This document shows positions 30,966 to 43,570 of a stretch of 64,000 nt of DNA, piece by piece. The number at the start of each line of letters is the position of its first letter. Position 1 is the stretch's first letter. Source of the DNA: Girardinichthys multiradiatus (lineage: Eukaryota > Chordata > Actinopteri > Cyprinodontiformes > Goodeidae). Made by a program: the position numbers and the translations under genes. The stretch is from NCBI RefSeq assembly GCF_021462225.1, contig NC_061795.1:3487001-3551000 (forward strand). The letters are read 5' to 3'. The notes under the pieces are model-generated. The model had not been told where the DNA came from. It searched no databases and saw only the letters and a list, made by a program, of their open reading frames with translations.

Positions 30966-32720
30966 TGCCCCTTTTCCACTGGCTCGTTTTAGCCGGCGCG
31001 GCTCTGCACCACTCGGTTTCACTCTACTCGGTACGGTATCTGTTGTGTTTCCACTGACCCCCCAATGACTGAAGCTATGGCGACTGAAGCCCTGCATCCA
31101 GCCATGAGTGTAGAGCGCTGTTGTAAGGACTATGATTATTGATTAATTAATATTTATCAAGAATTATAATTTAAAATCATAATAAAAAAAAAAATGTCTA
31201 AACCAAAAATCATTACTTACGAATATAAATCAGAGATGTCCTCTGGTGTTGTGATTATGGGCTCAAAACTCTTTAATAATTACAAATTATTAACCATGGG
31301 GTGACCATGCGTTGCAAAATTAAGAAAAAAAAAAAAGGCAACTTCTCATCTGTCCAGGAGGGGAAGAGATGAAGAACCGTTAGTCGACTGAATAACAAGG
31401 AGGAAACTCATCTCCTTGGAAATAGAACCTCTGTGGGTTTTCACCTACGCCGGGTGTCGGCGTGGTCTTCGATCGGCGAATAAATCCTCTGACCTTCATC
31501 TATCAGAGGGATTTCCAGCTTTCAAGCTCTTCCGGGAATGGCTTTGTGAAGCAAAAGTTCGCCCGCGAGCTTTTGTCTCTCCAGATATGCGCCTCCGATG
31601 CGCTGTCCTGTGAGACCCGCGGTAAATGGCAATGACACTTTCATCTCCTGTGGGATTTACACTCTTGGTGACGTCAGAGGTGCGACGTCTGTTGAGCTGC
31701 GCATGTCAAAAGCTGTGACCAAAATAGATGACCCCAACAATGTGCTGCTATTAACGTTACTGTGTTACATTGTCACATCTGCGTGAAATGATAAAAAATA
31801 AATAAAAAACAAAAACATAAATAAACTCAATACTAATAACTTTGTATTAATGTATATGCAAGAATGTCTTATTTATGTTTTTATGTCTAAAATGATCCAC
31901 TGGTATAATTATCTGGACTATAGCCCAGGCAGAACTTATAAAATAAGGCTCAGGGGTTCTGATGTGAGGGGAAGGTTTTTGTCTCAGCCATGGCAATAAC
32001 AAGGACAAGGACTTAAAAGCGCAAAACCGCAAACTTTTGACCTTCGAAGTTAGTTTTAGGTTGGATATTGGGTAATCGTGCTCCGCAGATTCAGCAGGCT
32101 CGTCCTCCTGTTTGGTCCGATGCAGGCAGTATGATTATGGGCAGCTGCGCTCTGCCTGCTCCCTCCTTCTGCAGACGATGGTTCGCTAAAGGACCGCAAA
32201 TAAATTTCCGAGCTATACATGTTGTTTCATGGTGGTTTTGTTTTGTGTGTTTTGGGGAAATGTTTGTGTGTCTGAACAGCTGATTTTATGTGTGATCAGC
32301 TGGTTTAGGATGTTATTAAATGCAGCGCTCTGCCTGCGTGTAATTCAGAAAGGTGATTGGTCCTTTTTCTTTTCTGTCAGGCTTCAGGCATGGTTTATGA
32401 CCCGTATATGATAAAATTATGTGTTTGACCTGCTCTGGCCACTGTAGTCCTTAATATTATTGTAGTTGCTCTTGAGTATTATTAATGTTTCCCTGCAATG
32501 TCTCAACAAAAACCTTCTAATTTCTCCTCCTCCCACGGCCAATCAGTGAAAAGCAGTCTGGTCAAGTCACATGTAGTCCCTACTCAGCCCAGGTCATACC
32601 CGCTCAGGAGCAGGGACCAAAAAAGTTGGTACTGGTACAGAGAAAACTGTACTGAAAATGCTTGCAAAGCGAGCCGAGTGGAGTCAAGTAGGGCCAAATC
32701 GAGCCAGTGGAAAAGGGGCA
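30966..32720. mobile_element. DNA transposon with 20-bp perfect inverted ends (copy 1), non-autonomous
   Basis: TGCCCCTTTTCCACTGGCTC at 30966 and its exact reverse complement ending at 32720 bound a 1755-base unit. Inside, tccactggtataattatctg-type and nearby strings recur in a second copy at 61799-62976. Only short frames are present, so it has no transposase of its own. The superfamily is not resolved, and no convincing target duplication was found. Confidence 0.8.
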
Positions 32721-33213
32721 ATGGTCAACTGTTCTACAAAAAGACCCTTTGACAAGCTGGAACACTTTTCACTTTCATTTTTCATCATTAATAGAGGAGA
32801 ATAACAAATAATCCTAGGTTTCTTTTTATGAATGGCTCTTTGACCTTTGCCAGGGGTGTATCTAAAAATTGCAGGGAAGTAGCACTTAAAGACTGGAGTT
32901 GGGAAACCCTGCCCTAGATGGAAGCATTGTTCTGCAAATTACTTTGTTTTCTAAAAAAGGAAACCATAAACACACAGATATCAAATTAAAATAAATTTTA
33001 AGCGGAGTTAAATGATATCTCCAACTCTGAACTGAATGGGAATAAATGATACAATTACCCGGGGAAACATTAAAACCAAATTTACTCAAATGACTTCAAA
33101 GTCGTTATAAAAAATAGGAAAGTTCTAAAAATATTCTGTACCATTACACTTCATATTCTGATGTGAAGATATTTTGGGTAAATACACATGTTTGAATTTG
33201 AAATGTCTCTTAC
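32721..33213. other. Unassigned stretch
   Basis: AT-rich sequence between the DNA transposon and the SAMD3-like fragment. No exon-like frame was found. Confidence 0.5.
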
Positions 33214-34010
33214 CTCACACATCTTTAAGAGCGTGAAAGGTTTCTCTTTCTCTTTGATGGCTGTAAAAATGAAAGAATATTTATTCAAATCACCATAACA
33301 GGAGTTAAATAACTGATGTATCATAACTAGTAATTGAATGCAGGTAAAATATTTTACTTAACATAAGAATTTAGACAGTTTACAATGTAAACAAAATTAC
33401 ACTTACATCCCTGTCAAGACTGTCCAGCAAGGCCATCATTTCCTTGTTTCCATCAAAACGCCTTGACCTATACAGCAGAAGCAGTTTCTGGAGATTTCCA
33501 TCTAGTCCTTTTATAGAATGAATTGAGGTCCACTGATGTCAAACGGGTGAATTCTTTCACAATCTTTAGGGAGAATGACAAATATTTAGGAACAAAAACA
33601 GAAAACCTTTTTTGATTGCAAGAAGTTGTAGGTATTAAGTATAAGGTTTTGAAAAATTTTAATGACTTTCAGATGCCAAAACCCTTACACACCTGTCTTT
33701 CAGTAAAAAGGGCAGGCCATCTGTCATTTATTTCCACTACAGGTGGCTCTTCTTCTACTATCTCCTTCCTTCTCAGTGCAAATGTGCCACTCATTCCACT
33801 GTCAATGTAAGCCAGGTTTGGATTTGCTTTCTTCATTTCTTGGGAAATAATCACTCGATCCTCTTCAGGGTTTTCAATATCTCTTCCCTGGGGAAGGTCT
33901 GGAAGATAGTTGTTTCAGACCTTCTAGGTTTTTTAACCTTGTTTCTTCCTTCTCGTATATTCCCTGGACGTCTCTTCTCAGAGTTTATCTTGAGTTCCTG
34001 ACAGCCAGCA
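33214..34010 (-). pseudogene. SAMD3-like gene fragment, three exon-like blocks with frameshifts
   Basis: Minus-strand blocks with splice-like borders: A (about 34010-33693, donor cag/gtgtgt), B (33563-33407, acceptor ctaaag, donor gat/gtaagt) and C (33260-33214, acceptor tttttacag, donor gag/gtaaga). Block A contains AGCQELKINSEKRRPG, then in another frame NYLPDLPQGRD, MSGTFALRRKEIV and DRWPALFTERQ. Block B holds VKEFTRLTSVDLNSFY and, after a one-base frame change, QKLLLLYRSRRFDGNK. Block C has EKPFTLLKMCE. This is the order I associate with the large fish family related to sterile-alpha-motif protein 3. The frame changes in A (near 33918) and B (near 33505) suggest a dead copy, although a sequencing error could mimic them. 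Confidence 0.6.
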
Positions 34011-34189
34011 TCTCTTAGTTTCTGCTATAATTGCCCATCTTAAATTTTAGACTTATTTTCCATTCATACCATCCTGATCCTTTTCTGAGAACTTTGACGT
34101 GTCTGACTTTTCCCAAGTTTGACTGCTTGTGCCTCCAGCTTACAAACTCTCTGTTGGCTTCCACGCCGAGTCCACTCTGCATTTGCAAG

Positions 34190-34640
34190 AATCCTTTGAG
34201 CCTAAAGCTTCTGGAACTTCTTCCACAGTCAATCACTGCAGCCTCACCATCTCCAACCTGCCTGCCTGCTCTCCAACGACTTCAAGCCAAACACAACTAA
34301 AATATCAGATTTCAAATTGCCCTCACTCAATCTTTCTGGACTCTCGGTTGTAAACTTAAACTCACACCAGGATTTGGATTCCCTCCTGGATTGTAATTTA
34401 CCTCCAAAGATCTACCTTCATGTCCAGCCCTTAAGTTCCCTACCACCAGAAATCCAAAAATCTACTTCTCACAATTTTCTCCCTGATCTAACCACCTCGC
34501 TCCAGACCCTACAGAAGCCGAGTTACCTGAGCCTTTCAAGTCTCTCAGGTTGGTACTATTTTGTGTTTTAAGGAATAAATCATTTTTCCTTTAAAGATTC
34601 TAGTCTGAGCCTGGTTCTGAATGTGGGTCCAAAAGCTTCA
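34190..34640 (+). repeat. Dispersed repeat, retrotransposon 3'-end-like (partial copy at 41105-41282)
   Basis: The stretch from aagcttctggaacttcttcc onward is about 85-90% identical by eye to 41105-41282. It continues beyond that copy into gctccagaccctacagaagc, ttggtactattttgtgtttt, an AATAAA (34573-34578) and agcctggttctgaatgtggg. The ending resembles the 3' end of an abundant fish retroelement. The class is not certain. Confidence 0.6.
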
Positions 34641-37499
34641 TGTAGGCATGACATTATTAATCTGACAGATTCCAGTTTGTTAATGTAACAGATAAATATT
34701 CTTCACATTCCAGGGTAACGTGGAGTACCACAGGGTTCAGTGTGTGATACCAGCAGTGTCCAATGGAAGTGCAGGTTAGCAATTCTATAGACTTTGAGTA
34801 GACTATAGAGTTGACTTGTGTGGCTTAAAGGGGACATATTATGCAAAATCCACTTGTTTAGCTCTTAAATACCTTTTGTTGTGTACTTGGAGTCAGTAGG
34901 AGTGCAGAAAAGTTGAATTTAGTCTCTCCAGGTTCTGCGTAGACATCTGTAAATTCTGTTTGGGTCATAGTTTCAATCCATTCAGTTTTCTCTATTCTCT
35001 GTTATGTTTTTTTGAACTGTTACATTACAGTATTTGCTGCTGAACTGTTAAATAAGGTCATGGACTTCCAGCTACCAATTTCACGTATACACCATTAATC
35101 TTTCTGGCTGCAATTTTGTAGTCCATGCTCAAATATGCCAAAACTGCAAGAGGATAAGTCTAAATGTTCAGCTGTTGGGTGCATTAACCCACACAATTCA
35201 TTACACCGTCCACAACATCAAAACCTCTTGGAAGTGCCTGGGTAAATTTTATTTTTCATGGAAATGTTCCCACATCAGTGAGGAAATTTGTGTTTCCTCA
35301 CTTCAAGGAGATGTGCCTTCAGCAACCTCCCCCAGTATCAAGAAGGATTTGCCAAATGAATTAATCTGATTAAAGGGGTCAGTTTGTTCTATCTATGGAA
35401 ACGTTGGACACAGCAAAGCCGTAAGCTGCAAATAATGCTAAAATGACAAAAAAAACTTATTTTAGACATGACTTTATTGTGTTGATACAACATGCTGGCC
35501 ATTGTTTTGGTAGCATTAGCATCTTGTCTTATGTTAGTGCTGTGTGCTGCTTTTAGCTCCTTGAGAACATAACCGTGCTGCATGTTTTGAATAGTAGTAT
35601 TACATAAACAGTTTAGCCATTGTTTTTGCAGCTTTTGTCTGTGCCACTACATAATTGTATTTCTGCTATTAAACTACATTGGCTGAATGAGGTGGAGTGG
35701 AACACGTTTTGGCATGGAGGGTGGCGGGGTGTGAAGTGCTTCAATAGCATTTAAAGAGACTGTACCAAAACAAGTGTCTCTCAGACACATCTCAGAATAG
35801 TGGTAAAAGAGGAGCCTGTGGAGCTACAATAACAAGGATTTCACACCAAAGCATTGCAGTTCCACTTTATTTAGAGCACAACCGAATGATCTAAGCGTGA
35901 AAAGGAAGGACATGTGCTATTTAAAACCTAAAAAGATCGTGTTTCAACAACAATAAAATGTCAGATTAGCTAAAGAATATTGCAAAATATCATTCTGTAC
36001 TTTATTTTGAAATCACCCATCAATAAGTTAAGTTCATTAGCTTACAGCTGAATATTTTCCAATTCTTACACATAATTTGTGTCTCAGTTCTTTAACACTG
36101 CCGATCTATAACTTGATCTAAGTCCAAGAAGCAAGTAGTGCTGCTGGAGCTTACATTCCCTTGGGAAGATCAGATGAAGGAGGCCCACGAGATAAGAAGG
36201 CCAAAAACCTGAAGCTTGTTGAGGCATGCAGAGAAAGTGGCTGGCGGGACTTGCTGTGAGCCATTTAAGGTAGGCTGCAGGTGTTTTCTAGGGAAATCTA
36301 TGCACTGGGCATTCAGACTCTTTTACATCAGAGGGAGGCTGGAAAGAAGAGGTGCCAGGAAAATCAGTGGTGCTGCTGAAAAATCCTCAAGGTGGCTGTG
36401 GATCAAGAGGGGAGATATAAGGTTACAAGACAGGGAATCATCACCCCTTGTTAGATCGCATAGGTGAGGGTGTCTGAAGATTTAAGACCTGAAACACCTA
36501 GTGACCCTGGGTTTGTCACTAACGAACATTTAGACTATAACTGCAGCAAATTTGGACTGAATCAGTTGAAGCATATTTGTTACACAGACGTTTTAGTGGG
36601 CAATGTACCAGGCGGAGCTGGCATTTTGGCACAATTTAGCCAAATGTGCCAAAACTGCGCCAAATGTGTTCTTCACCTCATAAAAAAGGAATCTGGTCAA
36701 ATAGAAAAGTTGATTTCTATTGTAGGACTTCTTCTGCATATTAAATAGCCTTTGGTCATGGCATTTACCCTGTGTATCATCAAACTGTGCCATTTTGCAA
36801 AGCATAAAATTAATATGATGACAAGAAATTGAACTCAATTGTATCATTTTGTCTCCAACTTGTGGAATTTTATTTAAAAAATATTCTATGACAAAGAATG
36901 TAAATCACTGTGCAAAAGGAATATTCTACATATTCTGAAACATTATACTTATTATTGCGCAAAAAAGAATTATCAGTGTTCTCTGATAAATAAATACATG
37001 TGTGAATAAATACAATGAACAACCCATAGCCAGGGTAGTCAACTACTCAGCTGGATACAATTAAACATATTGCACTATAACAACCTGCCTCTCCTCTTCT
37101 ACATAAATATAGATATATGTTGTCCATATTTTTATCCCTCTAAATGTTTTTTATATATTGTGGTTTTGGAAACCTAAGTCAGATTCTTTGTTTATGACAC
37201 AAGCTTGGCCAACAAAGTTGATAGTGACTCTGATTCTGAATAAAACTCAGAACAAACAACCATGAATTAGTCCCACACAAACAGCCATGCAGCTTCTTTG
37301 TTCTGGAGCAGACATGGCTGATTGGTGATGCAAAAAGAAAGGTGCCTTTTGTACCGATTTGCTCACAGAGTCAGCCATGTCTAAGGCACATTGAAATGTC
37401 ATTGCGTATGTTTTTTGTTTTTTTATCGCATGTGTTTAAGTTCCTGTAAAACTAAAAATATTTGTGCAATACTCATTTGGGGAATTGTTTTGTGAACAA
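34641..37499. other. Unassigned 2.9-kb stretch
   Basis: Moderately AT-rich with short frames on both strands and no recognised domain, transposon end or RNA gene. The plus-strand frame at 36216-36467 is the densest but has no motif. The stretch may hold old repeats. Confidence 0.4.
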
Positions 37500-38600
37500 T
37501 AAAGTCTCCTCTTGCGAGGGATTCCCCTCTCCTCTCCTGGTTCCATTCATACCTCTCTGACCGCACTGAAAATGTTCCATCCACTCCTCTCCTGTCTCTT
37601 TTGGCGTACCACAGTGCTCTGTCTTAGGGCCGCTTCTTTTTATTATTTATCTCCTTCCCCTCGGTTACATCTTTTGCCACCTTAACATCCAGTTTCACCG
37701 CTGCATAGATGACACCCAGCTCTACCTCTCCTGTAAGCCACCTGCCACACTACCTCCCATCTCTCTTCTTGCCTCTCTGCTATCAACTCCTGGTTCACAA
37801 CAAACTTTTTTAAACTTAATTCAGATAAAACTGAAAATCCACTCTCTCTAAAGCCCATAACGTTTCTCTGACCATTGACAGCTCCTCAATCTCCTCCTCC
37901 CTTCAGGTACAGAGTCTGGGTGTCATCCTCGACAGCACTCTCTCTTTTCAGTCTAACATTAATAATATTATCCGGTTTGCTTATTTCCACCTTCGTTCTA
38001 TCAATCGCCTCCATCCCTCCCTCAGCCCCCACTCCACTTCTGTTCATTCATAGCCTGGTCACCTTCCGTCTTGACTATTGTAGTTCTCTCCTCTACGGTC
38101 TTCTCCATAAACTTCAAATGGTGCAGAACTCTGCCAGCCGAATCTTCACCCAAACCTCTTCTTTCCACCACATCACTCCCATATGACAACAGCTACACCG
38201 GCTCCCCATCAACTCCAGAATTAAATGTAAGCTACTCCTCATTACATTCAAGTCCATGTACAACTTTGCCCCACCTTACCTCTCTCAGCTCCTCAGTATT
38301 CACACGCCCTCCCGTTCCCTCAGGTCTTCCTCCTCTATTCACCTCTCTGTTCCCTGTCTGTCACCATGGGGGGCAGAGCTTTCTCTTACTCTGCCCCCTA
38401 GCTCTGAAATCAGCTGCCACCTGATATACATAATATTGACTCCCTTCCTCAGTCTAAAATCTAACTCTAAACTGACCTTTTAAATCAGCATATTTCCTGT
38501 AATGTCTTATTTCTGTTAAGTTGCTGGTGTTTTGTTGGGTTTTTCTGCTTTGTTGTTTTTAACTTGTACTGTACTTGTACAGTGTCCTTGAGTGTTACAA
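37500..38600 (+). mobile_element. L2/CR1-like LINE fragment, 3' end
   Basis: Plus-strand frames read [16 protein letters not shown] sequence, a [10 protein letters not shown] box (the usual ADDTQLY of this clade, altered), then [20 protein letters not shown] and HHITPI, the C-terminal signature of L2/CR1/Rex1-type elements. The tract ends with ttacaaaaggcacttaaagt, a 3' tail of this type. There are many frame changes. The fragment starts inside the palm domain, so it is 5'-truncated as usual for LINEs. Confidence 0.85.
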
Positions 38601-40261
38601 AAGGCACTTAAAGTAAAGAAAGTAAAGTATAAAAATAAATGTATTATGTATCTATAACCCAGTTAATTGTGTACCTAGCCAGACCACTATTGTGAAATAG
38701 TGATTCAGTGATTAAAATGTAAATAAAACTGTTTCTGGTTAAAACCACATTAGATGACACAATAAGTGTGTGTCAATTGTGCAAAAACAAATAAACATTT
38801 TATAATAAAATATTATGTAAAATGTAAAACAACCTTTAATAAAGAATTGTGTTTACTACCATTAATACTGTTTAGTCATTACATCTGCACCAATAAACTG
38901 TATCTGATCAAATTTGGACAATGTGGATATGTGCTGAAGTCCTAAATAAGGGTTCATCCTTGGCATCTTTGAGAGTAGCTCCCTTTGATATCAACCACCA
39001 CATCTGCTGACCTCCCTGAAAACAACAACAGTTCAGATGCCTCAGAAACAATCTTTGTCACAGCTGCAAAGGAATACTGGCAAAAGTGGTAAAATGTATT
39101 GCTTTGAAGGAAATAACTGGAAGAAAATTAAAAATACTACTTAACTGCTCCTTCTTCTGGATCAGCTTAGGCCCTCCATCAAAATGTGGAGCCTATGTCT
39201 TCACCGCCATACTCCATGCCGGTGGTTGGTGTCTCTGCCAAGTGGTGTATTAGTTGTTCTTGGTTTTCGGGGCTGGATGCTTTGGCATGTGCCGGCTCAC
39301 TCCCGGTGGCTGCTTGCCATGGCCTGGGCCATTCTGGCTCTGTCTGGCCTCTGCTTGGGGGGTGATGTGCCCCAGGGTCTCAGGTCTCTGGGTCCATGGC
39401 TGGTTCTGCTCCAGCATAGACGGGACCAGTGGGCTCGTCGCTGCAGCTCCCTGGGGCATCTGCACTGTGGCTGCTGGGTTGCACCTCTGGGGCCCTCCTC
39501 TGCTCTTCTCTGGTGGGGTTGGGGTTGTTCTGATGGCGGTCCTCTCAGGGTTCTCTTGCTCTGTGGGGCCTTTGGATATCTGTGGCTCATATCTGCTGGA
39601 AATAAGAAGTAACACCATAACTTACTCATAACCCCTTCCTTTGAACCCCTTCCTTTGAAGCAAATCTTCATCATCCTCTTCCTTCTTCTAATGGAATATT
39701 CCATTTCGATGTCACTGGTCCTCCAAATTTCATCCAAAACTTCCAAACTGGTAATTTTCCTCTTCTGTGCCAATATAAATGACCGATTTTATAGAAATAC
39801 CACACTACTGGAAGGTAACGGAGCAGACCGCAAGCTAGCCGCAGAGACCTGTGATCTTATACGCACGCAAATTACTTAACGAAAGAAGGTGCTACAAAGG
39901 CGAGCTATAACTTGTTTGAAAGGGGAGTGTCTCTAGTTTCTAATAATACTAGACATGGGGGGTTGCTGCAAAAAGAAAGGGGTTTTCTGTAGTGTTTTGT
40001 TTACATAGTCATCCATATCTAAAGGACCTTTACACCTGATCTTGGCTGTTTAAATTGCTGTTAAACTGCTGTGAAAGTATATTTGAAAAACCTATTTTCC
40101 AAATTGCTCTGTAAAAAGCCTCCTCTTGTGAGAAAGGCTTTTTACAGAGCAGTAAAAATTAGGGGAAAAAGTCAATGTTTGACGTGATTTAGAAGCAGAG
40201 AAACAAATGAGCATCAGCTGAACCCACCGGTGGATCCGTCAGGTTAAGCTCAAGCACACTA
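38601..40261. other. Unassigned stretch with a GC-rich block at about 39190-39600
   Basis: The outer parts are AT-rich without features. The GC-rich block gives long open frames on both strands at once (plus and minus), the sign of base composition and not of coding. It may be a GC-rich dispersed repeat. No protein motif was recognised in any frame. Confidence 0.45.
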
Positions 40262-40341
40262 CACTCACCGGCCACTTTATTAGGTACACCTTGCTAGTAC
40301 TGGGTTGGACCTCCTTTTGCCTATAGGACTGCCTTTATCCT

Positions 40342-41400
40342 TCATGGCATAGATTCAACAAGATACAAGAAACATTCCTCACAGAGTTTGGTCCATATTG
40401 ACATGACAGCATCACACTTATGCTGCAGATTTGTCAGCTGCACATGCATGATGTGAATCTCCCGTTCCACCACATCCAAAAGGTGGTCTATTGGATTGAG
40501 ATCTGGTGACTGTGGAGGCCATTTGAATACAGTGAACTCATTGTCATGTTGAAGAAACCAGTCTGAGATGATTCGGGCTTTATGACACTTTATGACCAGC
40601 ACGTTATCCTGCTGGAAGTAATGATCAGAAGATGGGGACACTGTGGTCATAAAGGGATGGACATGGTCAGCAACAATACTCAGGTAGACTGTGGCGTTGA
40701 CACGATGCTCAGTTGGTACTAAGGGGCCCAAAGTATTCCCCACACCATTACACCACCACCACCAGCCCGAACCATTGATACATGGCAGGATGGATCCATG
40801 CTTTCATTTTGTTGACACCAAATTCTAACCCTACCATCCGAATGTCGCAGCAGACATCGAGACTCATCACACCAGGCAACGTTTTTCCAATCTTCTGTTG
40901 TCCAATTTTGGTGAGTGTGAATTGAAGCCTCAGTTTCCTGTTCCTAGCTGACAGGAGTGGCATCCGGTGTGGTCTTCTGCTGCTGTAGCCCATCTGCCTC
41001 AAGGTTTGACATATTGTGCATTCAGAGATGCTCTTCTGCATGCCTTGGCTGTAACGAGTGGTTATTTGAGTTACTTTTGCCTTTCTATCAGCTCGAACCA
41101 GTCTGAAGCTTCTGGAACTTCTTCCACAGTTGATCACTGCAGCCTCAAAGTCTTCATCCTTGCCTGCCTGCTCTCCAACAACTTCAAGCCAAACATTACT
41201 CAAATGTCAGATTTCAAATTGCTCTCACTCAATCTTTCTGGACTCTCTGTTGTAAACTTAAACTCACACCAGGATTTTTTCAAACCATTCTCTATAAACC
41301 CTAAAGATGGTAGTGCGCAAACGTCCCAGTACATCAGCAGTTTCTGAAATACTCAGACTAGCCCGTCTGGCACCAACAACCACGCCACGTTCAAAGTCAC
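40342..41400 (-). pseudogene. Tc1-like transposase, broken and interrupted
   Basis: The C-terminal catalytic part (40743-40342) shows YFQQDNVLVIKCHKA with the second Asp and a SPDLNPIDHLLD stretch in which the family's Glu (NPIEH) reads Asp. The middle (41203-40748) continues in another frame. The N-terminal part is separated by the repeat insertion. Even without the frame changes, the altered third acidic position would make activity doubtful. Confidence 0.8.
41105..41282 (+). repeat. Repeat inserted into the Tc1 element (same family as 34190-34640)
   Basis: Tc1 sequence stops at gctcgaaccagtct and resumes at caaaccattctctataaacc. The 178 bases between match 34198-34376 in the same orientation. 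It is an internal piece of that repeat, lacking its 3' end. Therefore it is more likely a recombination or template-switch product than a standard retroelement insertion. Confidence 0.7.
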
Positions 41401-41574
41401 TTAAATCACCTTTCATCCCAATTCTGATGCTCGGTTTGAACTGCAGCAGATCATCTTGACCATTTCTGCATACCTAAATGCATTGAGTTGCTGCCATGTG
41501 ATTGGCTGATTAGAAATTTGCGTTAACGAGCCGTTGGACAGGTGTACCTAATGAAGTGGCCGGTGAGTGTGTGC

Positions 41575-42050
41575 AACAGAAGAATGATCCAAAGCACACC
41601 AGCAAGTTTAGCCTTGAATGGTTTAAAAAAATAATGCTTTTGGAGTGACCTAGTCAAAGTCTAGACCTAAATGTGACTCAGATGCTGAGGCGTGACTTTA
41701 AACAGACCATTTGTGCCTGGAAACCCTCCAATATTACAGAATTTTAAAAAACAAATCGGCAAGAGTGAGCCAAAATGTCTTCACAGCAATGTAAAAGACA
41801 CATTCCTTAATAGGAAACTATTAATGGGACCTGCTCCATGAAACTGTGGCCCAACCAGCTATTAGGTTTAGGGATTAATTACTTTTTCATATTGGTTATT
41901 TTGGATAGCTTTTTTACTCACTTAATAAAATCATGACTTGAAGACTGCTTTTGTATTTGGCTTATCTCTGATGTTGAAATTTGTCTGATTATCTTAAATA
42001 TTTAAGTGTGATAAAAAGCAATAACAGAAGAAATCTGTAAAGGGAAAAAA
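41575..42050 (+). mobile_element. Tc1-like relic, 3' half
   Basis: Plus-strand sequence resembling the end of a Tc1 transposase (gatccaaagcacaccagcaa, gacctagtcaaagtctagac) followed by a Tc1-type 3' region (ttagggattaattacttttt, gataaaaagcaataacagaa). Frame destroyed. It abuts the previous element. Confidence 0.7.
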
Positions 42051-43224
42051 GACATGTTTTTTATGGTCCAAAACCTTGTTATCCTTCTGTTGCATGTCTC
42101 TTTATCTCCGAACCCTTCAATTTGACTAAACATAGTTCTAATCCTATCAATTTTGGTCTCTCCCAAAGATTTTTTCTTAACATCCTCCAGCTTTGGCTAG
42201 TGTGCTCTTCCTCAGTTAAATAAATAAAAAATACAGTGGTGAAAGCAACAAGGCAGAAAAGGGCAGGTCAGGCCTGGTTTGCTTTGGCTTGACATAACTG
42301 CTGATTTGAACTGAGGAACGATGGCAGGAAAGAATCGCCAACACCTGACACATGAGTTAATGTGGCTCATGGCTAAGCTCGGTTCCAAAGCTGCCAGAGT
42401 TAGTAATGTCTAGTGTCCCCCTACCCATCCAATACACACACACACAAACACATACGCATTCACATGCATCAAAATCAACCTAAGCCAGAAACCCAGAAAA
42501 ACCTAAACCAGAAAATGAAACAGCATTTGTGTTCATGGTAATTTCCTTTGCATATTCAAACCAAATTCTGACATGGCCTCTATCATGTCAAAATGTGTTA
42601 TTTAAATGAGCCTGGATCTGGAGAGCTATTTCAAGATTTCAAACACTTTGAGTTGAAGAGGGCCAACAAAAGTTGGGAGAGACAGTTCCACATGCTGCAA
42701 GCAGGTACAAATAAAACACAGCATGAAAACAACTTAATAATTTAATCATATATCCAGTGCATCTCTATAATGTGCTGTCCATTAAGGTACATTACAATAA
42801 GCACAACTATAACCTAACCATTTCATGTACCTGAGCTGTGTTGTGGAATTTTCTTATCAAAGTGGGTAGAAGTTGACTCATAACAAGAGAAAATCCGGAC
42901 TTTGTCTTTATAAGTTTTATTCAAAGGCATTTAGCGTTTGAATAACTCTGTCACCAAGCAAGTCAGTTGAACAGAGCCCCGATCAACATTTACACACAGT
43001 ATTTATACCAGAACAAGACAGTATTATCTCAACTGCAAAGAGTCCATGTTCTATGACCCCAACCCTTCTTGAGTTCAACAGTGACAAGCTTATCTAGGAA
43101 CAGACCTAACTGCCCTAACTGACATTGTCCTAAAGATGGGTCTGAACCATCAAACTTCTGATAATGGCTTTACAGCTTCTTCCTCTAACACAGATATTCT
43201 GAGGAGTAAAAAAGGTTATACACT
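42051..43224. other. Unassigned stretch with a short CA repeat
   Basis: Contains an imperfect (CA)n tract around 42435-42450. Otherwise there is no frame or element I can support. Confidence 0.45.
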
Positions 43225-43570
43225 GTGAAATGCTTACTGCAAGAATTTCCATCACAGCTGTTTGGTCACATTGTCAAAAAGCATGTCTGGAGGAGTCAAG
43301 ATGAAGTGTTAAAACCTTCAAAGACTGTTCCCACCGTCAAGCATGGTAATGGTAGCATCATTCTATGGGGTTGTTTTGCTGCCAACAGTACATTGCACAA
43401 AGTGGATAGAATAATAAGGAATGATGACTTCTCATCTTTAAAATTCTGCAGCTCAAACCATAGATGCTAGATGCCTGGACCTGGACTCGGCTGGGTGTTC
43501 CAACAGCACAATAATTCTAAACACACATCCAAACTGGTTTTGCAAAACTTATTCCAGCGATTGCTTTGGA
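43225..43570 (+). mobile_element. Tc1-like relic, middle part
   Basis: The frame at 43225-43470 has TVPTVKHGNGSIILWGCFAA, the Tc1 stretch between the first and second catalytic Asp, and is followed by decayed sequence (caacagcacaataattctaa, the second-Asp region). No ends were found. Confidence 0.7.

Larger units (their letters stand above)
40262..41569 (-). mobile_element. Tc1-like transposon, near full length, interrupted
   Basis: The left end CACTCACCGGCCACTTTATT and the right end (aatgaagtggccggtgagtg) are inverted copies of each other, with one mismatch. The interior is the minus-strand transposase plus a foreign insertion at 41105-41282. The family is common in teleosts. A decayed second copy lies at 49755-50025. 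Confidence 0.9.

Noticed and set aside
39184..39773. Four overlapping long frames on both strands in a GC-rich block
   Set aside because: Long frames on both strands at once reflect GC-rich composition. No motif or splice context supports coding.
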